Below the pieces are notes generated by a model. The model saw only the letters and a program-made list of their open reading frames with translations, did not search any database and had not been told where the DNA came from. From Casp-actino8 sp964614655 (GTDB lineage: Bacteria; Actinomycetota; Acidimicrobiia; Acidimicrobiales; Ilumatobacteraceae): a DNA stretch of 64,000 nucleotides. Within the stretch, counting starts at the first letter, position 1, and each line of letters starts with the position of its first letter. Positions 1 through 7,490 of this stretch are shown here, piece by piece. Both the position numbers and the translations under genes were made by a program. The stretch lies in contig CAZTPF010000005.1 in NCBI GenBank assembly GCA_964614655.1, positions 1 through 64,000 on the forward strand, in the 5' to 3' direction.

Positions 1-24
1 CCTCCCGATTCGATCGACCGAGGG

Positions 25-38
25 AGCGCCTACGGCGC

Positions 39-39
<1 letters not shown>
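25..39 (-). terminator. Hairpin just after tRNA-Gly
   Basis: A perfect 6-bp inverted repeat AGCGCC/GGCGCT with a 3-base loop begins at the 3' end of the tRNA on the reverse strand. No T-run follows, so it is a GC-rich hairpin of the type common in actinobacteria. Termination activity is inferred. Confidence 0.4.
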
Positions 40-113
<74 letters not shown>

Positions 114-160
114 GAAGGCCACCCAGGTTAGCGATCGTCCGGGGTGATCGGCACGGTCGA

Positions 161-646
161 TCAGTGCTCGTGGCGGGCGATGGCGGCGGTGATCTCGGCC
201 TCGGCGGCCGCTGCATCGGCCCACGAACCGACCGTCGACTCCTTGCCCGGTTCGATGAGTTTGTAGACCTCGAAGAAGTTGGCGATCTCGGCGAGCAAGA
301 AGTCGGGGGCATCGGCGAGATCCCGGTAGTGCTCGTAGCGGGCATCTCGGGACGGGACGCACAGCACCTTCGCGTCAGGACCCTTTTCGTCGCGCATCCA
401 GAACACGCCGATCGGGCGAGCCCACACATGACACCCGGGAAAGGTGGCCTGGGGGAGGAGGATGAGCGCATCGAGCGGGTCCCCGTCTTCACCCAAGGTG
501 TTGGGGAAGAACCCGTAGTCGAGCGGATACTGCGTGGCGGTGAACAGAGTGCGGTCGAGCCAGATCTCTCCGGTCTCGTGATCCATCTCGTACTTGTTGC
601 GAGACCCCTGAGGAATCTCCACGATCATCTCGATCTCCACGGTCAC
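161..646 (-). CDS. ppa: Inorganic pyrophosphatase
   Basis: A 161-residue soluble family I pyrophosphatase, which hydrolyses pyrophosphate to two phosphates and so pulls biosynthetic reactions forward in the cytosol. The length fits the short bacterial form. The family signature is present: DYGFFPNT followed by DGDPLDALI, whose aspartates bind the catalytic metals. The start is a GTG that overlaps the TGA of the upstream dedA-type gene by four bases, so the two are probably translationally coupled. The gene ends close to the converging tRNA-Gly side of the window. I see nothing unusual in it. Confidence 0.95.
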   Translation of the reverse strand: MTVEIEMIVEIPQGSRNKYEMDHETGEIWLDRTLFTATQYPLDYGFFPNTLGEDGDPLDALILLPQATFPGCHVWARPIGVFWMRDEKGPDAKVLCVPSRDARYEHYRDLADAPDFLLAEIANFFEVYKLIEPGKESTVGSWADAAAAEAEITAAIARHEH

Positions 647-1269
647 TTCACCTCCGAGTCAGCCGAGCGCGACGAAGTCCGCCGTGCTCTCACGATGACA
701 GCCACCAGGACGACTGCGATCACGACGACCGCGCCGTACTGGATGTAGTCCCCCCAGGTGCCGGCCTTCTTCCATTGGTCGCCGAGACCCCACCCGATGG
801 CGATCCAGATCGCGTTCCAGACGAGTGAACCGACGGCAGTGAGTATCGAGAAGCGAACGAGCGGCATCTTCTCGGCACCGGCGGGGATCGACACGACCGA
901 ACGCACCACCGGGATCAACCTTCCGAAGAGAACCACGGCCGAACCATGTCGCTCGAACCATTGGAAACCTTTGTGCACATCGGACTTCTTCAGTCCGACG
1001 AAGCGTCCGATACCGGCGAGGAACGACTCGAGTCGTTCCTCGCTCAAGAGTCGCCCGATGCCGTACAAGAAGTAGGCGCCCACGACCGAGCCGATGGTGG
1101 CGAACACCACCGCGCCGACGTAGCCGAAGCGGGTCTCGCTCACGTTGAAGCCCGTCAGGAGCAGAACCAGCTCCGACGGAATGGGCGGAAAGACGTTCTC
1201 GAGGGCGACGAGAGCCGCGACACCGAGAAGGCCGATCGCATCGATGAAGTCCGCCGCCCAATCGATCAT
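643..1269 (-). CDS. DedA family membrane protein
   Basis: A 208-residue integral membrane protein of the DedA/VTT family. Members are implicated in undecaprenyl-phosphate or phospholipid flipping and in membrane homeostasis; the substrate here cannot be read from the sequence. The family motifs ENVFPPIPSE near residue 24 and GRLIPVVRSVVSIPAG near residue 118 are both present, with four or five hydrophobic segments. A TAnnnT hexamer (TAGGCT) lies seven bases upstream of the ATG, suggesting a leaderless transcript that continues into ppa. Confidence 0.88.
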   Translation of the reverse strand: MIDWAADFIDAIGLLGVAALVALENVFPPIPSELVLLLTGFNVSETRFGYVGAVVFATIGSVVGAYFLYGIGRLLSEERLESFLAGIGRFVGLKKSDVHKGFQWFERHGSAVVLFGRLIPVVRSVVSIPAGAEKMPLVRFSILTAVGSLVWNAIWIAIGWGLGDQWKKAGTWGDYIQYGAVVVIAVVLVAVIVRARRTSSRSADSEVK

Positions 1270-1276
1270 CGTGTCG

Positions 1277-1282
1277 AGCCTA
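1277..1282 (-). promoter_or_regulatory. -10 element, dedA-ppa (leaderless type)
   Basis: TAGGCT on the reverse strand, seven bases before the ATG at 1269. Transcription would begin at or within a base or two of the start codon. Confidence 0.5.
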
Positions 1283-1296
1283 GAGGTCGACGTCGG

Positions 1297-2229
1297 TCAG
1301 TAGCTGTTCACGGTCGATCGGAACTTGTTCATGAGATGGGGACCGGCTTCGATCGGCGCGTATTTCGCCCCGTCGCCCCGACACGGTTCGAGGCATTCGA
1401 TCACGGCGTCCCAATTCGCGTTGTGGAAGAAAGCGATCGACTGTCGACGTCGAGCGGGAACCACCACACGATGCATCGTCGATCGCCAACGGTCGTTCGT
1501 CCAACGCTCCATGGCATCGCCCAGATTCACGACGAGAGCTCCCGACGGCGGCATGACGGGGATCCACGATCCGTCCAGACCCTGCACTTCCAGACCGGGT
1601 TCGACCGGATCGACTTCCAAGATGGTGAGGGTTCCGTAGTCGGTGTGTGCACTGGCACCGAGATCCTCCGTCAGGACCTCGTCTCCGTCGGAACCCGGAT
1701 AGTCGAGTGCCCGCATCGCACTCGTGTGCCGATCGATCATGGTCTCGAAGTGGTGTCGATCGAGTCCGAGCGATTCGGCCATGAGAGCGAGTAGTCGTGC
1801 GGCCAGGTCGCTCATGGCTCGGTACCGCGCCGACCATGTGTGCTGCAACGACGGGGGCGTCTCGGGCCACAAGTTCGTCGACCATGCGAACTCCTCGTCG
1901 GCATCGACGAAGGCGTGGGACGGGGCATCGACCGGACCGATGGCGAGACTCTGCTTGCGATCGGGGCGAGCCGTGTTGCCCTGGGAACGGGCGAGGGTTT
2001 CGCCCATCATCGGTGAGTAGCCGTAGGGGTAGCCAGGCGTCGGCATGGCCACGCGCATCTTGACGTCGATCGGCTGGTCGAAGAAGTCGCGTGCATCGGC
2101 CCAGGCGCGACCGAGTAGGTCGGAGTCGACGCCGTGGCCGACGATCGACAGGAATCCGAACTCCTCGCACGCTCGGGCGAGGTCCGAAGCTGCGTCGGCC
2201 GATGTGATGTCGACGACCGGGATGCTCAT
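1297..2229 (-). CDS. 2-oxoglutarate/Fe(II) oxygenase, IPNS-like
   Basis: A 310-residue non-haem iron dioxygenase of the isopenicillin N synthase-like superfamily. The iron ligands are H195-x-D197 (in SAHTDYG) and H253 (in TMHRVV). The co-substrate clamp R262-x-S264 follows, so the enzyme looks active. The N-terminal domain begins IPVVDI, as in the family. The start chosen is the ATG overlapping the TGA of the SDR gene by four bases; an open frame runs further upstream only as a shadow of that gene. Its place behind an SDR and a glutathione peroxidase points to an oxidative modification or detoxification pathway. The substrate is unknown. Confidence 0.88.
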   Translation of the reverse strand: MSIPVVDITSADAASDLARACEEFGFLSIVGHGVDSDLLGRAWADARDFFDQPIDVKMRVAMPTPGYPYGYSPMMGETLARSQGNTARPDRKQSLAIGPVDAPSHAFVDADEEFAWSTNLWPETPPSLQHTWSARYRAMSDLAARLLALMAESLGLDRHHFETMIDRHTSAMRALDYPGSDGDEVLTEDLGASAHTDYGTLTILEVDPVEPGLEVQGLDGSWIPVMPPSGALVVNLGDAMERWTNDRWRSTMHRVVVPARRRQSIAFFHNANWDAVIECLEPCRGDGAKYAPIEAGPHLMNKFRSTVNSY

Positions 2230-3023
2230 GAGCCGACGTTCGGACGCGGCCCGAGATCGGGAGCCCACGGTGAACCGTTCACGTGGCTGCCTCCGTCGAC
2301 GAAGAGGGTGTTGCCGGTGAGGTATCGACAATCGTCGCCGGCGAGGAACGACACCACGGGAGCGATGTCGAGATACGGGTCGCCGATGCGGCCCATGGGG
2401 TTGCCCATGTCGGCCGCTGCTTCCAACTCGGGGTGCTGGCCCATGACCTTGCGGAAAGCGGCGCTCTTGGCGGCTGGGCACACGGCGTTGACCACGACTC
2501 CGGTGTCGGCCCACTCGCGTGCTGCGGTCCGCGTGAGAGTTCGCACCGATTCCTTGCCGACGTTGTACTCGAGAGTTCCCATGTGAGCGTTCACTCCGTT
2601 CAGCGAGCACATGTTGACGACACGCCCCCAGCCCTTCGCACGCATGTGCGGAAAGCATTCGCGCATCGCCCAGAACGCGGCGAAGAAGGCCATGTCGATG
2701 CCGTGGCGCAGGATCTCGTTCGACTTGTCCTCGACACGACCCATGGAGCCGCCACCCCATGCGTTGTTCACCAGAACGTCGACTCCACCGAAGGTGGAGC
2801 GGGCGACCTCGACCATGTGTCGGACGTCGTCCTCCTTGGTCACGTCGGCCCGAACGAACGCGGCACGCTCTCCGAACTGCTCGACCCCGCGAGATCCGGC
2901 ATCCTCGTCGACATCGGCCGACATCACGAGAAGGCCGTCTTCGACGAGACGTCGAACGACACCGGCTCCGATGCCGTCGGCTCCTCCGGTGACGAGGGCG
3001 ACGCGTCCGTTGGTGGACGCCAT
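2226..3023 (-). CDS. Short-chain dehydrogenase/reductase
   Basis: A 265-residue classical SDR oxidoreductase using NAD(P)H. The nucleotide-binding motif TGGADGIG lies at residues 12-19 and the structural NNAWGG motif near residue 86. The catalytic residues are S140, Y153 and K157 (YNVGK). An acidic residue after the second strand (SADVDED) suggests a preference for NAD(H). It is the middle gene of a three-gene operon: one base separates it from the glutathione peroxidase upstream, and its stop overlaps the dioxygenase start. The substrate is not predictable. Confidence 0.9.
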   Translation of the reverse strand: MASTNGRVALVTGGADGIGAGVVRRLVEDGLLVMSADVDEDAGSRGVEQFGERAAFVRADVTKEDDVRHMVEVARSTFGGVDVLVNNAWGGGSMGRVEDKSNEILRHGIDMAFFAAFWAMRECFPHMRAKGWGRVVNMCSLNGVNAHMGTLEYNVGKESVRTLTRTAAREWADTGVVVNAVCPAAKSAAFRKVMGQHPELEAAADMGNPMGRIGDPYLDIAPVVSFLAGDDCRYLTGNTLFVDGGSHVNGSPWAPDLGPRPNVGS

Positions 3024-3024
3024 G

Positions 3025-3513
3025 TCAGCCGAGCGCGGCCTCGATCGCCGCGACGAGCGCAGGATCTTCCGGTGCCACCATGGGGCTGAACCGTGCGATC
3101 ACCGATCCGTCGCGTCCGACGAGGAACTTTTCGAAGTTCCACCGGATGTCACCGGCCGTTCCTTCGGCGTCGGCCGTTTGCGTGAGTTCGGCGTAGATCG
3201 GATGTCGGGTGTCGCCGTTCACGTCGATTTTCTCGGTCATCGGGAATGTGACGCCGTAGTTCGTCGAGCAGAAAGTGGCGATCTCCTCGGGAGAGCCGGG
3301 TTCCTGCGCGCCGAACTGGTTGCACGGAACCCCCACGACGGCGAAGCCCTTGTCCGCGTACTTCTCGTGAAGGACTTCGAGGCCGGTGTACTGCGGTGTG
3401 AGTCCGCACTTGCTCGCCACGTTGACGACGAGACATACCTTTCCGGGCGCCATCTCGGCGAGGGAAGACGACTGACCGGACAGCGTGCTGATCGATTGCT
3501 CGAGAATGCTCAT
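3025..3513 (-). CDS. Glutathione peroxidase-like thiol peroxidase
   Basis: A 162-residue peroxidase of the glutathione peroxidase family that reduces hydroperoxides. The peroxidatic cysteine is C36 in NVASKCG, with Q70 and the WNF motif near residue 135 completing the usual active-site set. C64 and C82 are candidate resolving cysteines. Bacterial members of this type normally use thioredoxin rather than glutathione, and actinobacteria generally lack glutathione, so a thioredoxin-dependent role is likely. It is the first gene of the operon with the SDR and dioxygenase. A weak -10-like CACAAT lies six bases before the ATG. Confidence 0.92.
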   Translation of the reverse strand: MSILEQSISTLSGQSSSLAEMAPGKVCLVVNVASKCGLTPQYTGLEVLHEKYADKGFAVVGVPCNQFGAQEPGSPEEIATFCSTNYGVTFPMTEKIDVNGDTRHPIYAELTQTADAEGTAGDIRWNFEKFLVGRDGSVIARFSPMVAPEDPALVAAIEAALG

Positions 3514-3565
3514 GTCGACATTGTGTCACTCGACCGAATGCGAACGAGCACCGCACCGAAAACCG

Positions 3566-3637
3566 TCGGGGAGGGGGGATTTGAACCCCCGACCGCCTGC
3601 TCCCAAAGCAGGAACGCTACCACTGCGCCACTCCCCG
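3566..3637 (-). tRNA. tRNA-Pro (anticodon TGG)
   Basis: The reverse strand folds with acceptor stem CGGGGAG/CTCCCCG, anticodon stem CCTGC/GCAGG around TTTGGGA (anticodon TGG), and a T-arm built on GGGGGTTCAAATCCCCC. CCA is not encoded. The D-loop is short. Confidence 0.92.
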
Positions 3638-3665
3638 GTCCCCGAGATGTTACCGCGAGGTGCTT

Positions 3666-3671
3666 TACGAT
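3666..3671 (+). promoter_or_regulatory. -10 element, hybrid kinase (leaderless type)
   Basis: TACGAT seven bases upstream of the GTG at 3679. A GGAGG at 3673-3677 could instead serve a GTG at 3685, so either a leaderless or a short-leader start is possible. Confidence 0.4.
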
Positions 3672-3678
3672 CGGAGGC

Positions 3679-5268
3679 GTGCTCGTGACCCTTCTTCTCG
3701 CCGTGGGTTGGGTCTCGACGACGATCGTCCTGATCGGAATTCTCCGTCGGCGCGCCCGTCGACAGCGTCATCGGACGGTGTCGACGCTGCGGGCCGTCCT
3801 TGCCGCGACCACCGGAACGGCACTCTTTTTCGACGTACGTCGACGTGCCGTCGCCGTCAACGACGAAGTGTCACGTGCAGACGGGGTCGACCCGATCGCT
3901 CGACCGGTGATCGACGTACTCGGCCGAGCCGACGATCCCGTCGTCCGACAGGTTCTCGACGACGTGATGACTCGAGTGCTCGACGGAGAGACGTGCACCG
4001 CCGAACTGTCCGACGACGGAGACGACGGCGAGATGCGAATTCTCGAAGTCGAGGGGCGTCCGGTGGCGGTCGACTCCGGGAGTCCGCTCGGATTCCTCCG
4101 AATCGTCGACGCCACCGAACGTCGGGGACTCGCCATGCGTACTGCGCAATCCGAACGCATGGAGGCTCTCGGTGCGCTGGCCGGCGGTCTGGCCCACGAC
4201 TTCAACAACCTGTTGTTCGTCACTCTCGGAAATCTGCAGCTGATGGCGATGAACGACGTAGTCGCCTCCGACGAGAAGTTGTCGAAATTCGTCACCCGAT
4301 CGATGTCGGCTGTCGAGCGGGGCGCCGAGATCACCAAGTCGTTGCTGGCGGTGGCCCGCTCGCAACCCTTGGAAGAGACCGACGTATCGGTCAATGATCT
4401 GGTGAAGGGCGTTCTACCTCTCGTGCGCCAGGCACTCGGGGCCGGTCGAGTCGTGGAGTTCGAGGCCGCCACCGGCGACCCACATCTATTGGTCGACGCG
4501 GGCCGACTGTCGAGTTGCCTCTTGAATCTCGCCTTCAACGCCCGTGACGCGATGGGCCCGACCGGGAAGTTGACGATCTCGGTTCGGCGCGTGGAGTCGT
4601 TGGATGGCGACGCGACATCGCTCGATCGAGCGACCGACTATCTCTCGTTGAGCGTCGCCGACGACGGATCCGGAATGTCGGACGACGTGGCCGCCCGAGC
4701 CTTCGAACCGTTCTTCACGACGAAACGAGCCGGATCGGGAACCGGTCTCGGACTGGCGACGGTGTACGCGTTCGCGCGTCAGTCGGGTGGAACGGCTCAG
4801 CTGTCCAGTCGCCTCGGTGAGGGCACGACCGTGTCGCTCGTCCTTCCGGTTCACGACCGCACGGAGCCGACCGTCACCGTCGCGTCGCATCGTCGCGCTG
4901 GAAGACGAGTCGTGGTCGCCGACGACGAGCAGTCTCTCGCCGAGATGGTGGCGGCCTGGCTCATGGACGCCGGGATCGACGCTCGGTTCGCCACGTCGCC
5001 CAAGGCCGCGCTCGAACTGGTGGAGGGGTTCCGGCCCGACGTTCTGGTCTCGGACGCCAATTTCGGCGAGGAGGTCGACGGCATCGAGTTGGCCAAACTC
5101 GCCACGGCAATCGAGCCCGATCTCGTGGTGGTCTTCATGACCGGGTACAGCGCGAGCATGCGCACCCTTCAGGAATTGGGTGAGCGAACCCTCGCCAAAC
5201 CTTTTTCCCGACAGGATCTGTACGTGGCACTGGCCCCCTTCCTCGCCGACGATCCGGAAGCCGACTGA
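3679..5268 (+). CDS. Hybrid sensor histidine kinase with receiver
   Basis: A membrane-anchored hybrid kinase of 529 residues. One N-terminal hydrophobic segment (about 1-20) is followed by a basic stretch, a PAS-like region (about 55-150), a HisKA box GGLAHDFNNLL with phospho-acceptor H173, and an ATPase domain. The ATPase domain has N-box LNLAFNARD, G1 VADDGSGM and G2 GTGLGLA near residue 355. A C-terminal receiver domain has D459 in VSDANF and the conserved lysine in LAKPF. The start is a GTG placed by a TACGAT hexamer; a GTG six bases on is the alternative. The REC-EAL gene begins ten bases after its stop, so the signal probably passes to cyclic-di-GMP turnover. The input is unknown. Confidence 0.88.
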   Translation: MLVTLLLAVGWVSTTIVLIGILRRRARRQRHRTVSTLRAVLAATTGTALFFDVRRRAVAVNDEVSRADGVDPIARPVIDVLGRADDPVVRQVLDDVMTRVLDGETCTAELSDDGDDGEMRILEVEGRPVAVDSGSPLGFLRIVDATERRGLAMRTAQSERMEALGALAGGLAHDFNNLLFVTLGNLQLMAMNDVVASDEKLSKFVTRSMSAVERGAEITKSLLAVARSQPLEETDVSVNDLVKGVLPLVRQALGAGRVVEFEAATGDPHLLVDAGRLSSCLLNLAFNARDAMGPTGKLTISVRRVESLDGDATSLDRATDYLSLSVADDGSGMSDDVAARAFEPFFTTKRAGSGTGLGLATVYAFARQSGGTAQLSSRLGEGTTVSLVLPVHDRTEPTVTVASHRRAGRRVVVADDEQSLAEMVAAWLMDAGIDARFATSPKAALELVEGFRPDVLVSDANFGEEVDGIELAKLATAIEPDLVVVFMTGYSASMRTLQELGERTLAKPFSRQDLYVALAPFLADDPEAD

Positions 5269-5278
5269 GAGCGACGTC

Positions 5279-6469
5279 ATGTCCCGCGTTCTGGTGATCG
5301 ACGACGAACCGTCCGTCTGCGAATTGATCGAGACCGTCGCCGAGTCCATCGGCTTCCAAGCGTTCTCGGCCGGAACGAGAGACGCCATCGAGAGTGCGCT
5401 CGGCGGGCGATTCGACGTCGTGGTCCTCGACCTGTCGCTCGGAGACATCGACGGAATCGAGATCATGGGACGTTTGGCCGCGGTTCGCAAGGGACTGCCG
5501 GTCGTCCTGGTGAGTGGGGCCGACACGGCGCTCTTGTCGAGCGCGAAGAAGATCGCCGAGATGCAAAAGCTTCGTGTCGTGGCCACGCTGGCCAAGCCGT
5601 TCGGTGTCGACACTCTCGGAAGCGCTCTGGCGGAAGCCGGTCGGCTCGCCGAGCAGATGGTCGACCCGACCGGCCCGCGTCTCTTGATCGACGACGAGCA
5701 ACTCTTCGATCCCGAGTTCTTGCAGTTGGCCTACCAGCCGAAGGTCTCGGCCGTCACCGGCGACGTGATGGGAGTCGAGGCGCTCGTCCGTTGGCGGCAC
5801 CCCGAACGCGGGCCGGTGGTGCCGTCGATGTACGTGGCGTTGGTGGAGGAGAGGGGACGCACCGGCGATCTCCTCGACGCAGTGATGTCGATGGCAGCTC
5901 ACGATCGATCCCGACACCCGGCGCTGTCGTCCATGCCGAACGTCTCGCTCAACGTGTCGGTGCTCGATCTCGACGACGACGAACTGCCACGACGGGCGTC
6001 GAGAATCCTGGCCGGAAGCGCTCCCGCCGAGGGCTGGACCTTCGAGATCACCGAGACGGCGCCGATCTCCGACATCGCCCCGGCCGTCGCGATCCTCACT
6101 CGACTTCGACTGGCCGGATTCCGCTTGGCCGTCGACGACTTCGGCACTGGCACCAGCAACTACGAACGACTTCTCGTCGCACCGTTCACCGAACTCAAGA
6201 TCGATCGGGCGATGGTCGACCGCCTCGATCCGGGCGCACCCGAACCCGATCCGATGGTCACCTCCGGTATCGAGGTCGGCCACTCGCTCGACATGTCGGT
6301 GGTGGCCGAAGGGGTCGAGACGGTCGAGCAGTTCGCACTGCTACGCCGGCTCGGTTGCGACGGGATCCAGGGATACCTGGTGGGTCGGCCCGTCGCACCC
6401 GGTGAGCTCGAGCACGTTCTCGACGAGTGGGCCGTTCGATCGGTCGCTCTCGGACTCGTCGACGAGTGA
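5279..6469 (+). CDS. Receiver-EAL c-di-GMP phosphodiesterase
   Basis: A 396-residue response regulator with an N-terminal receiver (IDDEPS, phospho-acceptor D51, lysine in LAKPFG) and a C-terminal EAL domain. The catalytic set is visible: E167 in VEALVRW, the NVS region, E in EITETA, DDFGTG with D286-D287, K in LKIDR, E in VVAEGVE, and the terminal QGY motif. The enzyme therefore probably cleaves cyclic-di-GMP to pGpG. It directly follows the hybrid kinase and is its likely output. The stop converges with the TetR gene, leaving one base between them. Confidence 0.92.
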   Translation: MSRVLVIDDEPSVCELIETVAESIGFQAFSAGTRDAIESALGGRFDVVVLDLSLGDIDGIEIMGRLAAVRKGLPVVLVSGADTALLSSAKKIAEMQKLRVVATLAKPFGVDTLGSALAEAGRLAEQMVDPTGPRLLIDDEQLFDPEFLQLAYQPKVSAVTGDVMGVEALVRWRHPERGPVVPSMYVALVEERGRTGDLLDAVMSMAAHDRSRHPALSSMPNVSLNVSVLDLDDDELPRRASRILAGSAPAEGWTFEITETAPISDIAPAVAILTRLRLAGFRLAVDDFGTGTSNYERLLVAPFTELKIDRAMVDRLDPGAPEPDPMVTSGIEVGHSLDMSVVAEGVETVEQFALLRRLGCDGIQGYLVGRPVAPGELEHVLDEWAVRSVALGLVDE

Positions 6470-6470
6470 G

Positions 6471-7064
6471 TCAGCGCTGATCGAGGATCGAGCGAACCAT
6501 GAGCTCGAGGGTGCTGCGCAGCGTCGAGCGAGGGTGTCGTCTCGAGAGGTAGTGGACGGTTTCGAGGCTGAGTGCCACTTCGATCGCTCGGGCCACGTCG
6601 GCGCGATCGTGCTCGCGCGACGAGATCTCGGGTTCGAACTGGGCGGCCGCCTGCTTGCGGAGGAACGAGCGACGACGATCCATGGCCGAACGCACCACCT
6701 CCGACCGATGTTCGAGGACCTCGCTCGCTCGCATCACTCCGCGCACCGCCTCGAAGAGGCCGATGCGGTGAGCGAGAATCGCGTCGAGGCGGGTGTCGAA
6801 CCCGCCCGACGAGTCGAGCGCCTCGTAGAGGTGCTGAACCCGATCCATCTGCACCGTCATCGCCGTGGCGGCCAGGTCGTCCTTGTCGTCGAAATAGCGA
6901 AAGACCGAGCGTTCGGAGACGCCGGCGACTTCGGCGATGCGGGCCGCTGACGGTTCGATCTCACCGTCGTCGTACAGCGACAGAAGCGCCCTGACGACCG
7001 CGTCTTTGTTGCGTTCGCCTCGAATCCGACGTCCGTCGGGTCGGGGATCGACGATCACTTCCAC
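6471..7064 (-). CDS. TetR/AcrR family transcriptional regulator
   Basis: A 197-residue one-component repressor-like protein. The N-terminal helix-turn-helix (about residues 20-62) carries the family pattern, with IAEVAGVSERSVFRYF as recognition region. The C-terminal ligand domain is helical and shows no recognisable pocket. It stands alone between convergent and divergent neighbours, so the target could be itself or the small gene at 7160. The GTG start is supported by TAGAGT six bases upstream. Ligand unknown. Confidence 0.9.
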   Translation of the reverse strand: MEVIVDPRPDGRRIRGERNKDAVVRALLSLYDDGEIEPSAARIAEVAGVSERSVFRYFDDKDDLAATAMTVQMDRVQHLYEALDSSGGFDTRLDAILAHRIGLFEAVRGVMRASEVLEHRSEVVRSAMDRRRSFLRKQAAAQFEPEISSREHDRADVARAIEVALSLETVHYLSRRHPRSTLRSTLELMVRSILDQR

Positions 7065-7070
7065 GCCACG

Positions 7071-7076
7071 ACTCTA
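7071..7076 (-). promoter_or_regulatory. -10 element, TetR gene (leaderless type)
   Basis: TAGAGT on the reverse strand, six bases before the GTG start at 7064. Confidence 0.5.
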
Positions 7077-7159
7077 CGCAGGACTCGACAACGGGTCGCG
7101 ACCGGCGTGAATCGGGACCGTGACTCGCGGCCGTGACTCGCCGACGTGACTCGATCGAG

Positions 7160-7426
7160 TCAAGAGCGACGACTGGCCTTGGCCAGTCGTTTGGCGGCCC
7201 GGCCGGTGGGAGCGATGTGACGGCCGTCGAGATCACCGAGCTCGACACCGTTCGCGAATTGCACTCGATAGCGGAGCCAGTTGAAACCGTTGGCCAGAAG
7301 GACACGCCCCTCGGTGCCGCTCGGCACGTCGGGCAGATCGACCGTGGACACGACCGTGTCGCGAACTCGCAGGTCGAGTTGATCGCCATGGGGCTTCGCG
7401 AGGGCATGTGGCTTCCACGTCGGCAT
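7160..7426 (-). CDS. Conserved-type small protein, 88 residues
   Basis: I do not recognise this protein. It is 88 residues, soluble, and has no signal peptide or cysteine. The centre alternates hydrophobic and glycine/aspartate turns, suggesting a small beta-rich fold, and the C-terminus is basic (RAAKRLAKASRRS). A promoter-like TAGTGT lies six bases upstream of the ATG, which supports a real, separately transcribed gene. It lies between the TetR gene and tig, divergent from tig. Confidence 0.6.
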   Translation of the reverse strand: MPTWKPHALAKPHGDQLDLRVRDTVVSTVDLPDVPSGTEGRVLLANGFNWLRYRVQFANGVELGDLDGRHIAPTGRAAKRLAKASRRS

Positions 7427-7432
7427 GGCCTC

Positions 7433-7438
7433 ACACTA
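7433..7438 (-). promoter_or_regulatory. -10 element, 88-residue protein (leaderless type)
   Basis: TAGTGT on the reverse strand, six bases before the ATG at 7426. It is the main support for this start. Confidence 0.45.
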
Positions 7439-7475
7439 GGTCCCCGACCCCCGGGGACGCACGTTTCACCGGCGG

Positions 7476-7481
7476 TACACT
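7476..7481 (+). promoter_or_regulatory. -10 element, tig (leaderless type)
   Basis: TACACT nine bases upstream of the tig GTG. With no Shine-Dalgarno sequence nearby, a leaderless or near-leaderless transcript is likely. Confidence 0.5.
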
Positions 7482-7490
7482 CGACCCCCT

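Noticed and set aside
2230..2760. N-terminal extension of the 2-oxoglutarate oxygenase
   Set aside because: It is a shadow of the SDR gene; the ATG at 2229 gives the normal family length and a four-base overlap.
2611..3678. Long in-frame upstream extension of the hybrid kinase
   Set aside because: It runs through the tRNA-Pro gene and antisense to the SDR and peroxidase genes; the kinase starts at 3679 or 3685.
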